This document shows, piece by piece, positions 47,701 to 60,200 of a DNA stretch of 64,000 bases; positions within the stretch are counted from its first letter, which is position 1, and each line of letters begins with the position of its first letter. The notes beneath the pieces were generated by a model. The model did no database searches. It was not told the DNA's origin and worked only from the letters and a program-made list of their open reading frames with translations. A program made the translations under genes and the position numbers. The DNA comes from Cristatella mucedo. Taxonomy: Eukaryota > Bryozoa > Phylactolaemata > Cristatellidae. The stretch covers positions 8,042,001-8,106,000 of the forward strand of contig WPIO01000002.1 in NCBI GenBank assembly GCA_009760855.2. The letters run 5' to 3'.

Positions 47701-49567
47701 GAGCAAAATTAGTAACTGCAGAGTTTTAGCTAGCTCTAGTTACACCTGTGCTACTCATGGCAAATATCTCCAGATTTTCTCGAAGACTAAACCATACAAT
47801 AGCATACGAAAGACCCAGCTAGCAGTCTCAGGATGGTGGTAGTGTCAGCAAGGACTCTACCAACCGAGTACAATCTGCAGAGTTTGATAGAAGCCGCCTT
47901 ACGTTTACACACACTGTGGCCTTTTAGCTCTAGACAATTGGGTGGCTTTTTCTATGCACAAAAACCTTCTATAAATAAACGCAAATCGTTACTTTCTCTA
48001 AGCTGGCAATGCAACGCAGTGGTTATCTGATTCAGGAGTCCAAAAACCTATAGTTAACTGTACGCAGCAATGCAGCAGGAGACCATTGTAGTTACACTGC
48101 ACAGCTAGTATCATAATATGTCAGGATTGCTGGGATACGATGTGCTTATGGCCATTCCTCTTAAACCAATCTTTCAAGCTAACAGCCACTCAAAGTATAA
48201 GGCAGAATCTATCCTGGTGGAGTCGAAGGCTTGAAAACCCCTTCAGGATTTATACCTCTGTCATATAGCGAACTCAACTGTCCCATCGGCTTCGGTTATG
48301 TTAAGCACGTTTGCACTAGCTTATTGGAGGTGCCTTGCAGAGAATCAATGGTGGGGAATGCTACTCTGCTTGAAACTCCCAATGAATATAGTCGGTAGTT
48401 CCCAATAAGCTGCTGGAAGCTGACTAGAGGCCCTTCTTGGATTCTGATCTAACGTAATGTACTGTGATCTAATGGTGACTCTTGATTGTCTGGCGAGGTC
48501 TATCACATGGTCTCTCGTGGGAGATGTCTGGTCTGTGCCGATCAAAATCTTCGGTTTAGTTGTCACTTTGATTCATTGATGCACAAACGCAAGATGTGCA
48601 ATTTACGTTTATAATTAAAAGCAGATACATAGTGCCTTAGAAGAGGGGAGCTGCTGACGTCTAGGTGCTAGAATCGCTCAGTAGTACCACTGTGCGAGTA
48701 GCTTCGCGGTCGCGTCAGCCGTTACTGGCTTGCAACCGAATAGGCTTGCTAGCAGGGTCGGAAATCACTGAGCTGCTAGCTGACCTTTTACTAAAGGCCT
48801 AGCGGCTGATCTTGGATGAACGATTGGGCAGCCTAGGCTATGGTGGAGACGGTGAACCAGAGCTGGGCAGAAATCATAGGCTGATATCCATGGAGATTGT
48901 TGGTATACCACAAACTTGTTGTACAGCTCTGCTGTGTCATGTACGGTGCGAGTGGATTGGGTGGATCTGGCTGTGAGCTGTTTCACTGACCTTCAACCAT
49001 GAGATCATACAGAAAGCACTTCACTGACGAAAGTTCTACGAAGCTATATGCCGGCTCCAGACCGTCGAAGACTGTCGAACTTGCTATCGAACTAGGGGGT
49101 GGGGTGGGGGTAATGCATAATGGGTCGTACAGTCATCATGCAGCAGGATTTCATCGTTGGTCATAAGTGGCACAGTTGAATTGTCTCATTGTGCAGCAAG
49201 CAATATTAACATTAGGTAATATCAAGTACATATTAAGCAAAAGGTGTGCAGCAGCAGGTGGCTTGTAAGCACTCTGAATTGGGTAATTCGTAGTAACACG
49301 CCCAGCCCCACCATCCACGTCAACGTGTAGCTGCTTTTGATATGCCTTGACATGCATGGCATGCTTGTCAAAAATGCCAACCGTAGGGCCAAGCCTGGAA
49401 CTATTGCAAGCTCAGAGAGAAAGTGAGAGAAACGTCGCAGCCACCGCTGCAGTAGTTTCTATATTCTCACTCCTGTTCTAAGTTAAGCACACTACAAAAG
49501 TTAACTCACACCTCTGCCTACGTGAAAGGCCTCTAGACAGGGCGCCTTAGGGCACTCCTGCTCGCAT

Positions 49568-49652
49568 TGGGCAATAAAGAGTTGCCTGCTGCAGGACTCA
49601 ACCCTCGACCTAAGTAGTGAAATGCGACCACCTTACCCCTAACCTAAGATCC
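49568..49652 (-). mobile_element. Second SINE-like family, copy 2
   Basis: GGGCAATAAAGAGTTGCC, GCAGGACTCAACCCTCGACC, GTGAAATGCGACCACC and TTACCCCTAACCTAAG match copy 1 in order. On the minus strand GAGGGTTGAGTCC is a box B-like motif. Confidence 0.5.
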
Positions 49653-50680
49653 AAGAGCAATCTGTCTCGACATTTGATGCAATCTGATTGCTGCATGTGT
49701 GCCATAGAGCTAAAGGTCACATACTACAGATGACATTTCGAGGTCAAGCCTCGGGCACGTCATCTTCCTGACTATTCCTTACCTGTACTTTTGGCACCAA
49801 GTCCCTACTAAATGAAACGGTGTACGGCTTTAGCTGAGCCTGGCATATCGTACAAGGATATTTAAGGCAACATGCCAGACCGACATAGCACAAAAAAGGC
49901 AAGATTTCCAATTTTGGGAAACACACTTTAATAGTGTCGATGGTTGCAAGAATCTTATAAGCTCTCGGGCACTAATGCTACCAATCTGCTTATAGGCAAT
50001 TTTGATAACTTACAGAAAATGGCTCTGCTCGCAGCTGTTATGGCTATGTTAGGAATATCTGGCAAATGGTTGGTGCATTTATGGGCACAACAGCCAGTTG
50101 GCCCCCCCCCAAGAAAAATCCGGACTTCGGAAATTCTTTAGGAAGAGAAGCTGCTGATTCTGCAAGCACATACGGAACACGTTCTACTAATTTTGTTTGC
50201 ATGTTTGTGCTGTTGACATAATAATTCCGTGGACGAATGTTTTTGCTCCACCTGTAGCAACAACACTTGCTGAAAATGCATATGGCTGTCCGGTATAATG
50301 CCTTCGCACGATAGGTTGCAGACTGAGCCTACCAGTTAAGATTTAAAAGTAAAACTTTATTGAAGCTATGTCAACACAGAATGTGAGCTAGAACTTGTGG
50401 GTATTTGCTCTCAGCAATCAGGCGCTCATCTGATCCTGCCCAGAGTAAACTCAGAATTACTACAATTAAACTCCCAAAAGTAAGTTTTTTTAATATGTGC
50501 CAATGTTGATCTTCAAGTATAACCTATTGGATATAGAGTTAAGACACGGTATTCACACACTGCATGTTTAAATATATGCCCTGAATCATTCTACTTGCAG
50601 CTTTCGGAACTCATAATCTGTTCACTAAAAAAAGAGCAATGGAAGTCTTGATTTCTTTCACGAATCAGCTATCGATATGT

Positions 50681-50686
50681 TTTATT
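50681..50686 (-). terminator. Candidate poly(A) signal of GNPDA
   Basis: AATAAA on the minus strand, 262 nt beyond the stop. A second AATAAA lies at 50356-50361. Either could end the transcript; the sequence alone does not decide. Confidence 0.45.
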
Positions 50687-50947
50687 AGAACGATTCTAAC
50701 CTAGCGGCCGACAATAGCGATAGCAATACAAGCACGGCTTCGCAAAAAGGATGCTATGTACCTACTGGAGCAAGTCGATTTTAAAATTGGCTAGTGCTTG
50801 CTGCTTGCAATACAAAAATTGATTTCATACATGGATATGACTGTATTGAGCATGTGACCGATGCATAGCTCTAACCAAAAACAATAAATCGACAGGGCAA
50901 CGGCAAGGGCTAGCTCAAACCACTGGCACAGAGCTGGCTGGAGGTAG

Positions 50948-51163
50948 TCACTTCTCTTCCACGAGCTTGTTGTGCAAGTTCATTAAACCCTTGAAATATC
51001 GTACGGTTTTCACTCGCAACTCGAGAGTGGCATCTTCATCGACAACGAATATGGCTTTCTTGTGCTGCTGGAAAGCCGATACGGTCCACATGTGTGAGAC
51101 ACCGTCCTCGATCGATTTGCGCAGGGCCAAGGCCTTGCGAGCACCGCTGATAAGAATCATCAC
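50948..51163 (-). CDS. GNPDA: GNPDA coding exon 5 with stop
   Basis: Opens after GCTGTAG. It encodes [45 protein letters not shown] and [12 protein letters not shown], then TGA at 50948-50950. The C-terminus is short, lacking the extra tail of vertebrate GNPDA1. Confidence 0.96.
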   Translation of the reverse strand: MMILISGARKALALRKSIEDGVSHMWTVSAFQQHKKAIFVVDEDATLELRVKTVRYFKGLMNLHNKLVEEK

Positions 51164-53744
51164 CTACAGCGCATCCGAAGCCAGCCACGGTCTCATCAAG
51201 CGACAGCTCAACTTGCTCAAAAATAGCAACAGCAGAAGCCCCAAAGAGACGCCTGCGTCCACCAAACAAAAAACGTGCAGGGGGCTGAAGGAGGAAGTGC
51301 AGTGTGAATGGCTTTCGCATACTTGCCTCGGCAGAATCCATCACTGTGGCCACACCCACGGTGAGCGCCTGTTTTGGGACCTGCGATATGTCATCGTTGA
51401 AAAATCGCGAGTTGGCAAGCACTGTATCCCAGGCCAGAGTTTTCACTCTCGTTCGAGACACCAGGCTGGAGCCAGGCTCATTAAAAGCAATGTGGCCATC
51501 TTCACCGATCCCTAGATACCGCATCACCAAGGTCACAATTAATTCCTATATAAGAACCATACGAGCCAGGCAGCAGCAGACAGCAGTCAAGACTCTTAAA
51601 ACGGCTCAGCAGGAGGCTACAAATGAACTGCCAGCAACCACAGCAAACGCCGAAGTCTGAAATAAAAGAATTTGAATTTGAAATAGAGAATTTGAAACCA
51701 CACGATCCAGAAGGTCAAATATCACAGCACTCATCGAATCTATCTTCAGCTTGCCATCTTGAAGAAGTAAAAGTAAACGATGCTAGTGCAATGTGGACCA
51801 CTCTTGCTTACCTCCGATAAAGAGCTCTACACCACCAGCTGCTAGTATTGCTGCTTCATAGGCATCACATTCAGCCTGCAGGTCAGGCGCATTGCCATCC
51901 AACACGTGAGCGTTCTCCGGTTCGATATCAATGTGCTTGAAGAAGTTATTCCACATGAAAGAGTGGTAGCTTTGAGGATGGTCCCTTGGTATGCCTAGCA
52001 ACAAAAGGAAAATTAACCGGTGCCAGTTCCACAGCCTATGCAGGAGTGCACCACGGCCAAGATGTAAGTAAGACGATGACCAGCTACAGGCAGAGGAGAG
52101 GGCACACGGACTGCACTCCGAAAGTATTTGGGGCCACACGGTCAAGCAGATGCTGCTTGGGTAAAAGGACTGCTAAAAGTCTATCCCATGGACCACCATG
52201 TTTGGCCAAGCACGATTTTTATGAACATAAGCTCGTCAACTCGGCGACATTTGTGGCAGGGTTAGAGGAGAGCAAAGAGAAAGGTTGAGCTGAAAACAGC
52301 TTCACCGAGCTTAAAGTTTCACTCATCGGTTCACCGACACTCCTACTGCTGGGTTAGGACACCAATTGGTTTATAAGGGATGATGGGCACCACCATCAAG
52401 TATCCAACCACCAACATATCCTGGTGGCACTGACTCCAGTGGTTTACAATTTCAACCAGGCTGGTGCTGCATGTCAAAAAGTGGCAACATGTAAGCATGA
52501 TATCACTGCAAGGTCAGGATCAGACGGAATATCATGCATTAGCACATAAACAACAACACACTATGACATGTGTGACAATCCTGTCAATAGTGCGAGGATT
52601 TCTGAAGCAGACCAGGAACCTCCTCCAGGTCACCTAGCTTGCACAAAATGAATGAATCAGACTGGACGGTCTAAGCAAAGCATACAACAAGGTTGAAACA
52701 TCCTTAGGTTCCCTTAAGTGCAGCAAGGGCCGCATGCGTGTTTCCAATGCCATGGTCGTAAGTCTATCACTAGCTTCGAGCGTGATGATGGTGCAATCCA
52801 GACACCAACAGCTAGTGCAGCAGCCAGAGTGAACTAGTACAAGAACTAAGTCAACACCATTTGACCAGTTCAAGATATGCAATCTTGAGTGGGGCAGCAG
52901 GTCTTTAGCAGACAGCAGTACTCCAGCAGCGGCACTAGATACTTGCCAGCTTTCTCAGCACAAGAGAAGAGCAGCCGAGGGCCCACCGACGGTGGCTGAG
53001 TAGCCGACTCGAGTGATAACACCACAGGCCAATGTCCAAGACACCGGTGATTTTCGACAGCCGTCAGTCGAACTTGTACACTAAGGCACCCCAAACATCC
53101 ACTGACCTTACCCCTCCACTACCAAATCCAGATCAGTCAAGCTGCACTGCTGAAGCATGGCCACTGCTGATGTGTCTGGGTGCTGCAGCCATGACCAAAT
53201 GGCGGTCACGAAATAAAGAAGGTACAAGCATACCAGCCTGCTTTCCTTATCAGAGCAGTAAAACAGCCACTCTTCCAGCGGCATTCAGGGCACTTAATAC
53301 TCCTGTCCCATTTCGGGGTCGCTGGCAGAACAGGCTACTCATGCTCTAATGCTAAGACTTTGCTATTCCCTTAAAGCAACCTAGGACCACAGTTTACTCA
53401 CCAACAAGTAGCATCGTAATTGACACGAAGATATACCACAGTGCCTATGGGAACACGACAGGCGACGAATCGGGAAACGAACGGCCCTGAAGCAAGCGGT
53501 CACGTGCACGTGCATGCGCAGGCATGGACCCATGCATACACGCATGCACACACGTACACACAGTCGACAACTACATGAAAGTGGCTGCTTGGACGGCAAA
53601 ATAAATAAATCAAACACAGAATTCTAGGCTTCGGTTCAGACATGGATCGTTACAGTTCACAGGTAAAGTGTAGCTTGTCATGGGGGTGCATAGCATTTAT
53701 AGACTGCGCTGGCCCTGGTGAAACGATTAAGGTGCCCTCATGCG

Positions 53745-53793
<49 letters not shown>

Positions 53794-56458
53794 GCACATG
53801 TGGGCACTCGCGCAAACGCATGCCCCAGGCACCTACATAGCCCTGGCAATTTGTTTCAATTACAGCTTGGCCATAATTCAGCCAGCCAGTAAACTGCAGA
53901 CTAGGTGAAACATGCAATGACACGTTTGCAGAGTAAAAGAGCTTTTCTGATCTCACAAACAAGTCACCGAGACTTACACGGCGATGCTGCCTCAGATGCA
54001 GGCAGCTGTCGAGAATTATGTAATGCCAGTGCTTTTCAGAAGGGAGACCTTGTAGATGCATTCACACTTGTTGTACGAGGCAGCTTTACACAGCCTGCAT
54101 TGGCCACACATAGCAGCTAGACGTACCCCTAACTACACGAGCATGACAGCTCTGAACAAGCAGGCACATAGCAAAACGGATGCTGCTTCCAAAACAGGAG
54201 GGCAAGCTGTGAAAAGCTACTTACACCACCACGGCACGATTCTGAGCAGCTACCGATTGATTCAGCAGTACCACAGTAAAAACAAACAAAACATGCAGCC
54301 TACAGTCCTTAGAGCTAGAACTGCCAATGTGGGCACAATAACAGCTTCCTCGAGTGACCACGTTAGATTATAAGCTATATGGGAACACATACTCACCGAC
54401 ATATTCATCCATGTTAAACGTCTTCACATACTTGAACGACAGCTTTCCCTTCTGATAAAATTCGACCAGCTTCTTGTACATACCCAAAGGAGTACTGCCT
54501 GCAAAAGTAGGCAAGAAGCACTAGCCACAAAGCTGCAAGCTAGTGGACTGGGGTGGAGTGGGGGGGGGGTAACCTACACGCCTACTGGAGCTCAGGATAT
54601 ACAACTGCAACGACATGCTAGCATATGCATAGCCAGTAAAATTGCAACAGGGCCAAGCTCTGTATACAAAAGATTGAACCTTGACTATCACAACGATTGA
54701 ATAATAATCACGGAAGGGCTGAAAAGACATATCTCTTCCTGTAATTTTGCCCGGGCACTGCACTGCAACGGTTTAGGCATGATGTAAGCACGAGATTGTG
54801 CAGAAGTTACTTCAGTTAACAAAATCTAAGGCCGACTGCTTAACGAGTGGCCCTAACAGCAGCCCTTTTCAATGTATGCAGGGAGAAGACCTACGGCATA
54901 TGCGATAGCTAGTATGTTAAAAAAGAGAGCAGTGTTTAAAGGTCTGTTAGGCTAGTAGTGTTCTTAGACTGGGAGATGAACTTCCAAGATCAGGCCAGTA
55001 GTGGCAGGGCCTGACGGTAACATTGAAGCAAGAACTAGTAGGAAGGATGACATCAAAACTCCACCTGGCAGACAGACGCTTGTTGGAAATGTCATGTACA
55101 GTTGCAGCTGAAAAATGATTTTGAAAAATAAATTTACACTTTATCTACAAACGCTGGCATTTATTAAATGCAGCTAGTCCACAGTCAAATCACAGCTCCA
55201 TAGCCATACATCATCAATGGCAAGCATACCAGCACCCATGCGCATGCACTAAAAAACACAGCACAGTAATCCACGAGCACCAATACGATATGTGCTAGTC
55301 TAACAAAAGTTAATTTCCTAACGACAAACTCGACAGTTAGAGAGACAAAGCAATAACGCGCCAAACTGGTGGAAGACTGCAAATAGTGAGACAGGCTCGA
55401 GAAAGCACTTCCGGGGCCATATCGGGTATACAACAGAGAGCCGGTTTTTGCCATAAGGATCTGATTGCTGATCCGTGCCACAGATGACCCGATTGGTCGG
55501 TGATAACTTCGAGCCCAGCCTTTTAGTTGCTTTCACGTGCTCGAATAAGCCACAGTAAATGACCGGTCTGAAAGTTGCATGGTCAATGCGGCTGGAAAAC
55601 CTCGGATGTCACGACCAGGATCAGCCTATCACAGACTCTTAAATGCAGCACATCTTACATTTGCCAACCAATGGAGCCGCACGGTCTGGCTCTTGTCATT
55701 GCTGATGCAATTCGCTGTCCTCTGGCACAGCTGCATTAGTGAATGTAACAGGTGAGTGCAACAATGTTTCTTGCAGCAATAGCTGGCACTTCAGCTCCGC
55801 TATTTCCTCTCGCTCCTAATCGAAAACTAACCTTAAATATCCTCGTTACTCGCATGACTTATGACGGTCAGGTGACAGCAAGGGACGTGAAAAAGAATTA
55901 AAACGAAGGGCAAGTGAGGGTATCAGACGTGGACCTTGCCAGCGACAGCCAGTCATAAGAAGGCTGACTGGCTTGTCTAGTCAGGCAGGGCCAATTTATT
56001 CTGGTCGGTCTGGAGCTAGGTACCCCCCCCCGACCCACCCCAGCGCACCTTCCCCGGCACTTCACTAAGCCCACGGTGATGGCCTTAATGTAACTAAAAC
56101 ACGAATAAACTCAACCGTGGATAGCCAGCTGCCTATGCTCATGGCCGATCGGCAGCAAAAAAATGCACAGAATTTCCATTCTGATGGAGGCGATAATACT
56201 GTAACGTTGCTCTCCACCACTGACTGCGGCGGGATCGCGTTACAAATCAAGCTTGCAGGTCTCACATTAACATGCACCAGGCACAGCACCGTTTGTACGC
56301 GGTATGCACATGCCTGAAAAGCTGCGTGTCGTACCTGTGGGCAGCCCAAGCACGAAGTAGCGATCCGGGCCGGGAGCGAAATCCAGAATTCTTCGTTTGA
56401 CGTATTTTGCGGCCCATTCGGACACTTTCGCGTAGTCGTCGACTATGACTAGCCTCAT
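50948..56458 (-). CDS. GNPDA: Glucosamine-6-phosphate deaminase, complete
   Basis: Cytosolic enzyme converting glucosamine 6-phosphate to fructose 6-phosphate and ammonia, linking amino sugars to glycolysis. Five coding exons: 56335-56458, 54397-54498, 51812-51994, 51327-51511 and 50948-51163. Phases match and total 810 nt, giving 269 aa, the normal family length. Conserved motifs include EWAAKYV near residue 14, GLPTGSTPLG (38-47), FNMDEY with Asp72, SYHSFMW (84-90), [16 protein letters not shown] with Asp141, His143 and Glu148, ALTVGV and [11 protein letters not shown]. The active-site residues keep the numbering of E. coli NagB. The ATG directly follows a good acceptor (TTGCTTTCCAG), so a non-coding 5' UTR exon upstream is likely. 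Intron 4 uses a GC donor. It is divergently placed to CLPB. Confidence 0.97.
51327..51511 (-). CDS. GNPDA: GNPDA coding exon 4, ends at a GC donor
   Basis: Opens after ATCTAG. It encodes [20 protein letters not shown], which holds catalytic Asp141, His143 and Glu148, then [14 protein letters not shown]. No GT fits the end: the coding sequence stops at GAG|GCAAGT, the typical GC-AG intron donor, and rejoins GTGATGATT in phase 0. Confidence 0.93.
51812..51994 (-). CDS. GNPDA: GNPDA coding exon 3
   Basis: Opens after GCTAG and ends in phase 1 before GTAAGC. It encodes [20 protein letters not shown], the [12 protein letters not shown] segment and GGVELFIG, all close to animal GNPDA proteins. The intron before it (51995-54396) is 2.4 kb and contains a CA microsatellite. 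Confidence 0.96.
53747..53790 (+). repeat. (CA)n microsatellite
   Basis: About 22 CA units inside GNPDA intron 2. Confidence 0.95.
54397..54498 (-). CDS. GNPDA: GNPDA coding exon 2
   Basis: Opens after TTTTGCAG and ends in phase 1 before GTGAGT. It encodes the phosphate-binding GSTPLG continuation, [20 protein letters not shown] and MDEYV; Asp72 and Glu73 lie here. The intron before it is 1.8 kb. Confidence 0.95.
56335..56458 (-). CDS. GNPDA: GNPDA coding exon 1
   Basis: Encodes [20 protein letters not shown] and ends GLPT plus one base (phase 1) before GTACGA. It matches the family N-terminus (M-K-L-[IV]-I-L). The ATG abuts TTTCCAG, so this is probably the second transcribed exon. Confidence 0.95.
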
Positions 56459-57010
56459 CTGGAAAGCAAGTGGCAGAAAGTCGCTTATGCGTGCAGTGAA
56501 AATACAGGAACTCAAATCTTTTGCACAGCAGACTTTATAAATACCCACCGTTCGGCACGCTGGGGTATCGTAAATAACGCCTATCGTCACAGCTGCAAGC
56601 AAGTTTTATATTCCGCTTTATCAGCGGCGCCACTGGTTTTCGACGGCTGTTGCCAGTTTCGCATGTGCGCGTACATACCTTTGGTTGTTGCGCAATCGGC
56701 GCTATCCCAACAGTCAGATTTTTATCAGAACCGGATATTTGGAGCTCCGCAAACGTAAATAAGCAACACACAAAGTAATTACAAACAGGTTATCCTTATC
56801 TCTCACGCCCCGCTAAGGCAGGTCTAAGGACCACTACATCCGGTACTCAATGCCAAGGTCCGTCAATATTACTCTTGCTGCTGTTATTCTTGTTTGACGA
56901 CTAATAAAAGGCTTAAAAAATAATAAATTTTTCTGCTTTTTACAATTCAATAGGTCATCAGAACGATTGGCTCTGGCGATTTTTATTAAGACCCGCCCAC
57001 AAAAACACTC
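56459..57010. promoter_or_regulatory. Shared divergent promoter interval, GNPDA / CLPB
   Basis: About 550 bp separates the GNPDA ATG (minus) from the CLPB ATG (plus). No repeat was recognised in it. GNPDA probably has a 5' non-coding exon and intron inside this interval. A bidirectional promoter is inferred from the geometry; I identify no specific factor site or TATA box. Confidence 0.5.
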
Positions 57011-57263
57011 ATGGCCGCCACCGTAAAGTCGCTGCGTCTCGTCTCGAAGTGCATCGTTTGCGCCCGAAAATCACTTGGCACAGACTCTTACAGCATATTC
57101 CAGGCTACCTACCGCCGGGCTCGGCGTCTGATTAGACAGCTGACGTATCTGCCGGTCCTGAGCCTAAGAAGCAGGGATGCTGTTCTGGCAGCCCGTAGCG
57201 TCGGCTCGCTGGGTTTGGTCCTGCTGGCCTCTAGTCTAAACAGCGGGCGTTTCACCGAAAGAC
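57011..57263 (+). CDS. CLPB: CLPB exon 1: mitochondrial presequence
   Basis: Begins [13 protein letters not shown]; 84 residues with only three acidic residues and many Arg (YRRARRLIR). A hydrophobic stretch [13 protein letters not shown] follows near residues 64-76. It ends in phase 1 at AC|GTATGT. The open frame continues to 57361, but only this donor fits exon 2. Confidence 0.85.
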
Positions 57264-60200
57264 GTATGTCACCTTTGATAAAACACTTAGTCTCTTGCAA
57301 GAAGCATGAGTCAAGCTCTGGCGCGCTTTGCATAGCTTACTTGAGCACCCTGGCCTCATAGTTCTCTGACGAGACGTAATGCACCGAGGGTTGCACTATA
57401 TAAGACATTCGCTATTATTTACCGCGTTGGCTTCCGATTGACGCCATTTCTCATGCGTGCTTTATTATTCTTTAGATTTCGTTGGTGTTTTTTTTAGACA
57501 AGTTGCTATTCGCATCGGTGCAGGAAAATGATGCAGCTCTATTGAAAAAGTGAGTGCATTTTAACTCAGGCGTCTGCATTTGTTAGTATTTTTTAGTGAG
57601 GCTCGCAAATTGTGCATGCGTCTCTCAATGCAGGTGCATCGAGGAAGGGGTTGACGTCAACACCAGGCATCCTTATGGATGGACTGCTTTGATGGTAGCT
57701 GCCGTGAATGACAACCACCCGTGAGCATATGCCAATTGTGCCTGAGCCATTTGCTTGCTGCATATCCCGCCATCCGGGCGCTGTGCACTCACTGCGAATG
57801 ACCGACGTCCATAGCTGCAGCAGCCTATCATGGGCGACCTGCATGCGTTTAACTGAAGGGCTTTAGAGATGCTTCTGAAAGCTGGGGCTGATCCGAATGC
57901 TGGCGACTCATTCTCGACCTACTACAAGACCGCGCGGGAATTCGCTGCAAATCCACTGCACGGTGAGAGGGCAGGGCAAGGAGCATGCTTGCGAGGCTTG
58001 GGTATAGAGAGAGAGGAGAGAGAGAGACGTTTGCTGTCTGACGTTTACCTTTCTTCATATCCGCCTGCAGTGCTTACAACACGGGAGTCCGAGTTCAGCC
58101 ACAAGCTAAACAATCAGGCAAGCTTCCGGGGCAGCACGGCATTGCACTATGCAGCCCTTGCTGATAGCGATGCCTCTGTGAAAGCCCTTCTGGCAGCAGG
58201 TGAGTGACAAACGAAAGCCGACTGACTGACCGCAGCCGGCTGCAGCAGCTGATGTGCTGTGCATCATTCAAGTTGCCAATTGCTCGAGTTCACCCTCCCG
58301 TAGATGGTCTCTGGTGATCCTAGTTTCTTCCTACCTTTTTTATTCCTGCAAGTTCTGGACGTTTTAAAATGCAGCGCAGTGGCCCCCCCCCCCATCGGCA
58401 GCGCTTCTGCCTAAGAGCTTCGCCAGAAGGCCTATCATGGTGATTTGATTTGGGCATAGATATATACAGGTACATGGTTTGGGAAGGAAGTAAAGGTTGG
58501 CCGATTCAATTGCCTCATCTATATAGAGACAGAAGAGTAGCATAGGCTATCATTCCGGCTTGCAATAGGCAATACAGTATTGACTTCGGCAGGACATACA
58601 ACTAAAAATCCTATACTGGCTAATGAAGTACTAATACCTTACCCCTGATCTAAGACCCTTTGTCGTAAGGGAATGGCATGCATGGTAAGCAATATCTATG
58701 CAAATTAGCTTAGCCCCTCATTATTTAGCCAACTTGGTTGATGCAGTGTCAGCAGCTAGCAAGATGCTGCTGTCGGCTGTCATTGTTTATAAAAAAAAAG
58801 TGGACCCTTTTTGACAGTTCTTATCTGTCTTTGGGTTATCACTTTGGCCAAGTCGTGTCCATTCTTCATTGCTTCCTACAAACTACCTAGCTAGGATGCG
58901 TGTGCTGATGGTTTTGATAGCAAACTAGGAAGAAATCAGTGGAAGGTAGGACCGTATAAGCGTGCACGTATTTATCAAAGTCATCACCGTATTTCTGCAC
59001 ATCCTTTTTTCTCACGAATAGCTACAGGACCATGCTCGTGTGACCATTGACCCAGATGCTCAGCTATCTAGTGTGGGGAGAATAGATTTGATGTCACCAA
59101 TCTTAAGGTTGTACTGACTACCACACATGATGTCAGGCATGTAACAATATTGAATCTATCGAGGCTAGACCTTGACCATCATGTTGATGTCCCATCAGAG
59201 GAGGAATAATAAGGCTTTTAGGGCCTCAAGCTGTTCACAAACCATTTCGAGTAAGCTCACGGGCACCAGGGCTTCCTGGACCCCTTACGGGTGCTGAGGC
59301 ATTACATGATCTAGTGAGTCTCGGCAAAGTCACAGAGACTACCTGGTAGCTAATGCTGATTAGTCCTTATATGCTCTTAAAGCCTCATTGCTTTCAGTGC
59401 ATAATCGGCTGTCAGCCATGTGTCGATCCTGCACAGCAGAGAAAATATTAACAGTAACCAAGGTAGTGTTGGAAGCAATTGAATATAGCTTTATCTACAT
59501 GCAGACCTATGACCTAACATTATCTGCTGCTCAGATTCACATAGTGTGACCAGGCAGATGTTTCAGAGTTCTTGAATTGCAAAATGGATATGTACAAATT
59601 GCCGATGATGCTGAGACAGAGCTGAGGTGGCACATTAAAGGACCAAAATCCTGGCTAGCATGAAGTTGTTTATCGTGACAACTGGAAGTTCTGTCGGCAC
59701 CTCGTACGAGTCTTTGACAGAATATTGTTTGCGCTACTTGAATTACCTCCTATCCACCCCCTCGGCAGCCTTGTAATATGAAAAAGATTTTGGGTCAGCC
59801 TCTGCTCACGGAATACTGTGCCTGGCTTCTTTGCTAATTTTGATTCTATATTTGATATGAAGTTTACATTTTGGAATGCACCTGTCTGCTGTCTAGTGTC
59901 CTGCTAACGAGTTTCATTATGATGATGAGGGGCTCTACATTTTTTTTGTCCAACTAAGCTGTTGTGTCATATGTTGGGCTTGCTATAGGCAGCATGCCGT
60001 ACATGCACCGGCACCAGCTTACCTTTATCGAGATTAGTTACATTTTCATTGACAGTCGACGACTGCAATTTAAGTGCATTGCCTACACTGTGCACAGTGG
60101 AGTGATTGACCAGAGAAAGCAGCTTATTCAGCCCATAAACAAAATTTGGTGCTGTAGTGGCTGCCTCTGCTCATCACTGTGGCAACTCTGCTCACACTAG

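Noticed and set aside
50967-51660. Plus-strand frames of up to 182 codons
   Set aside because: Antisense shadows of GNPDA exons 4 and 5.
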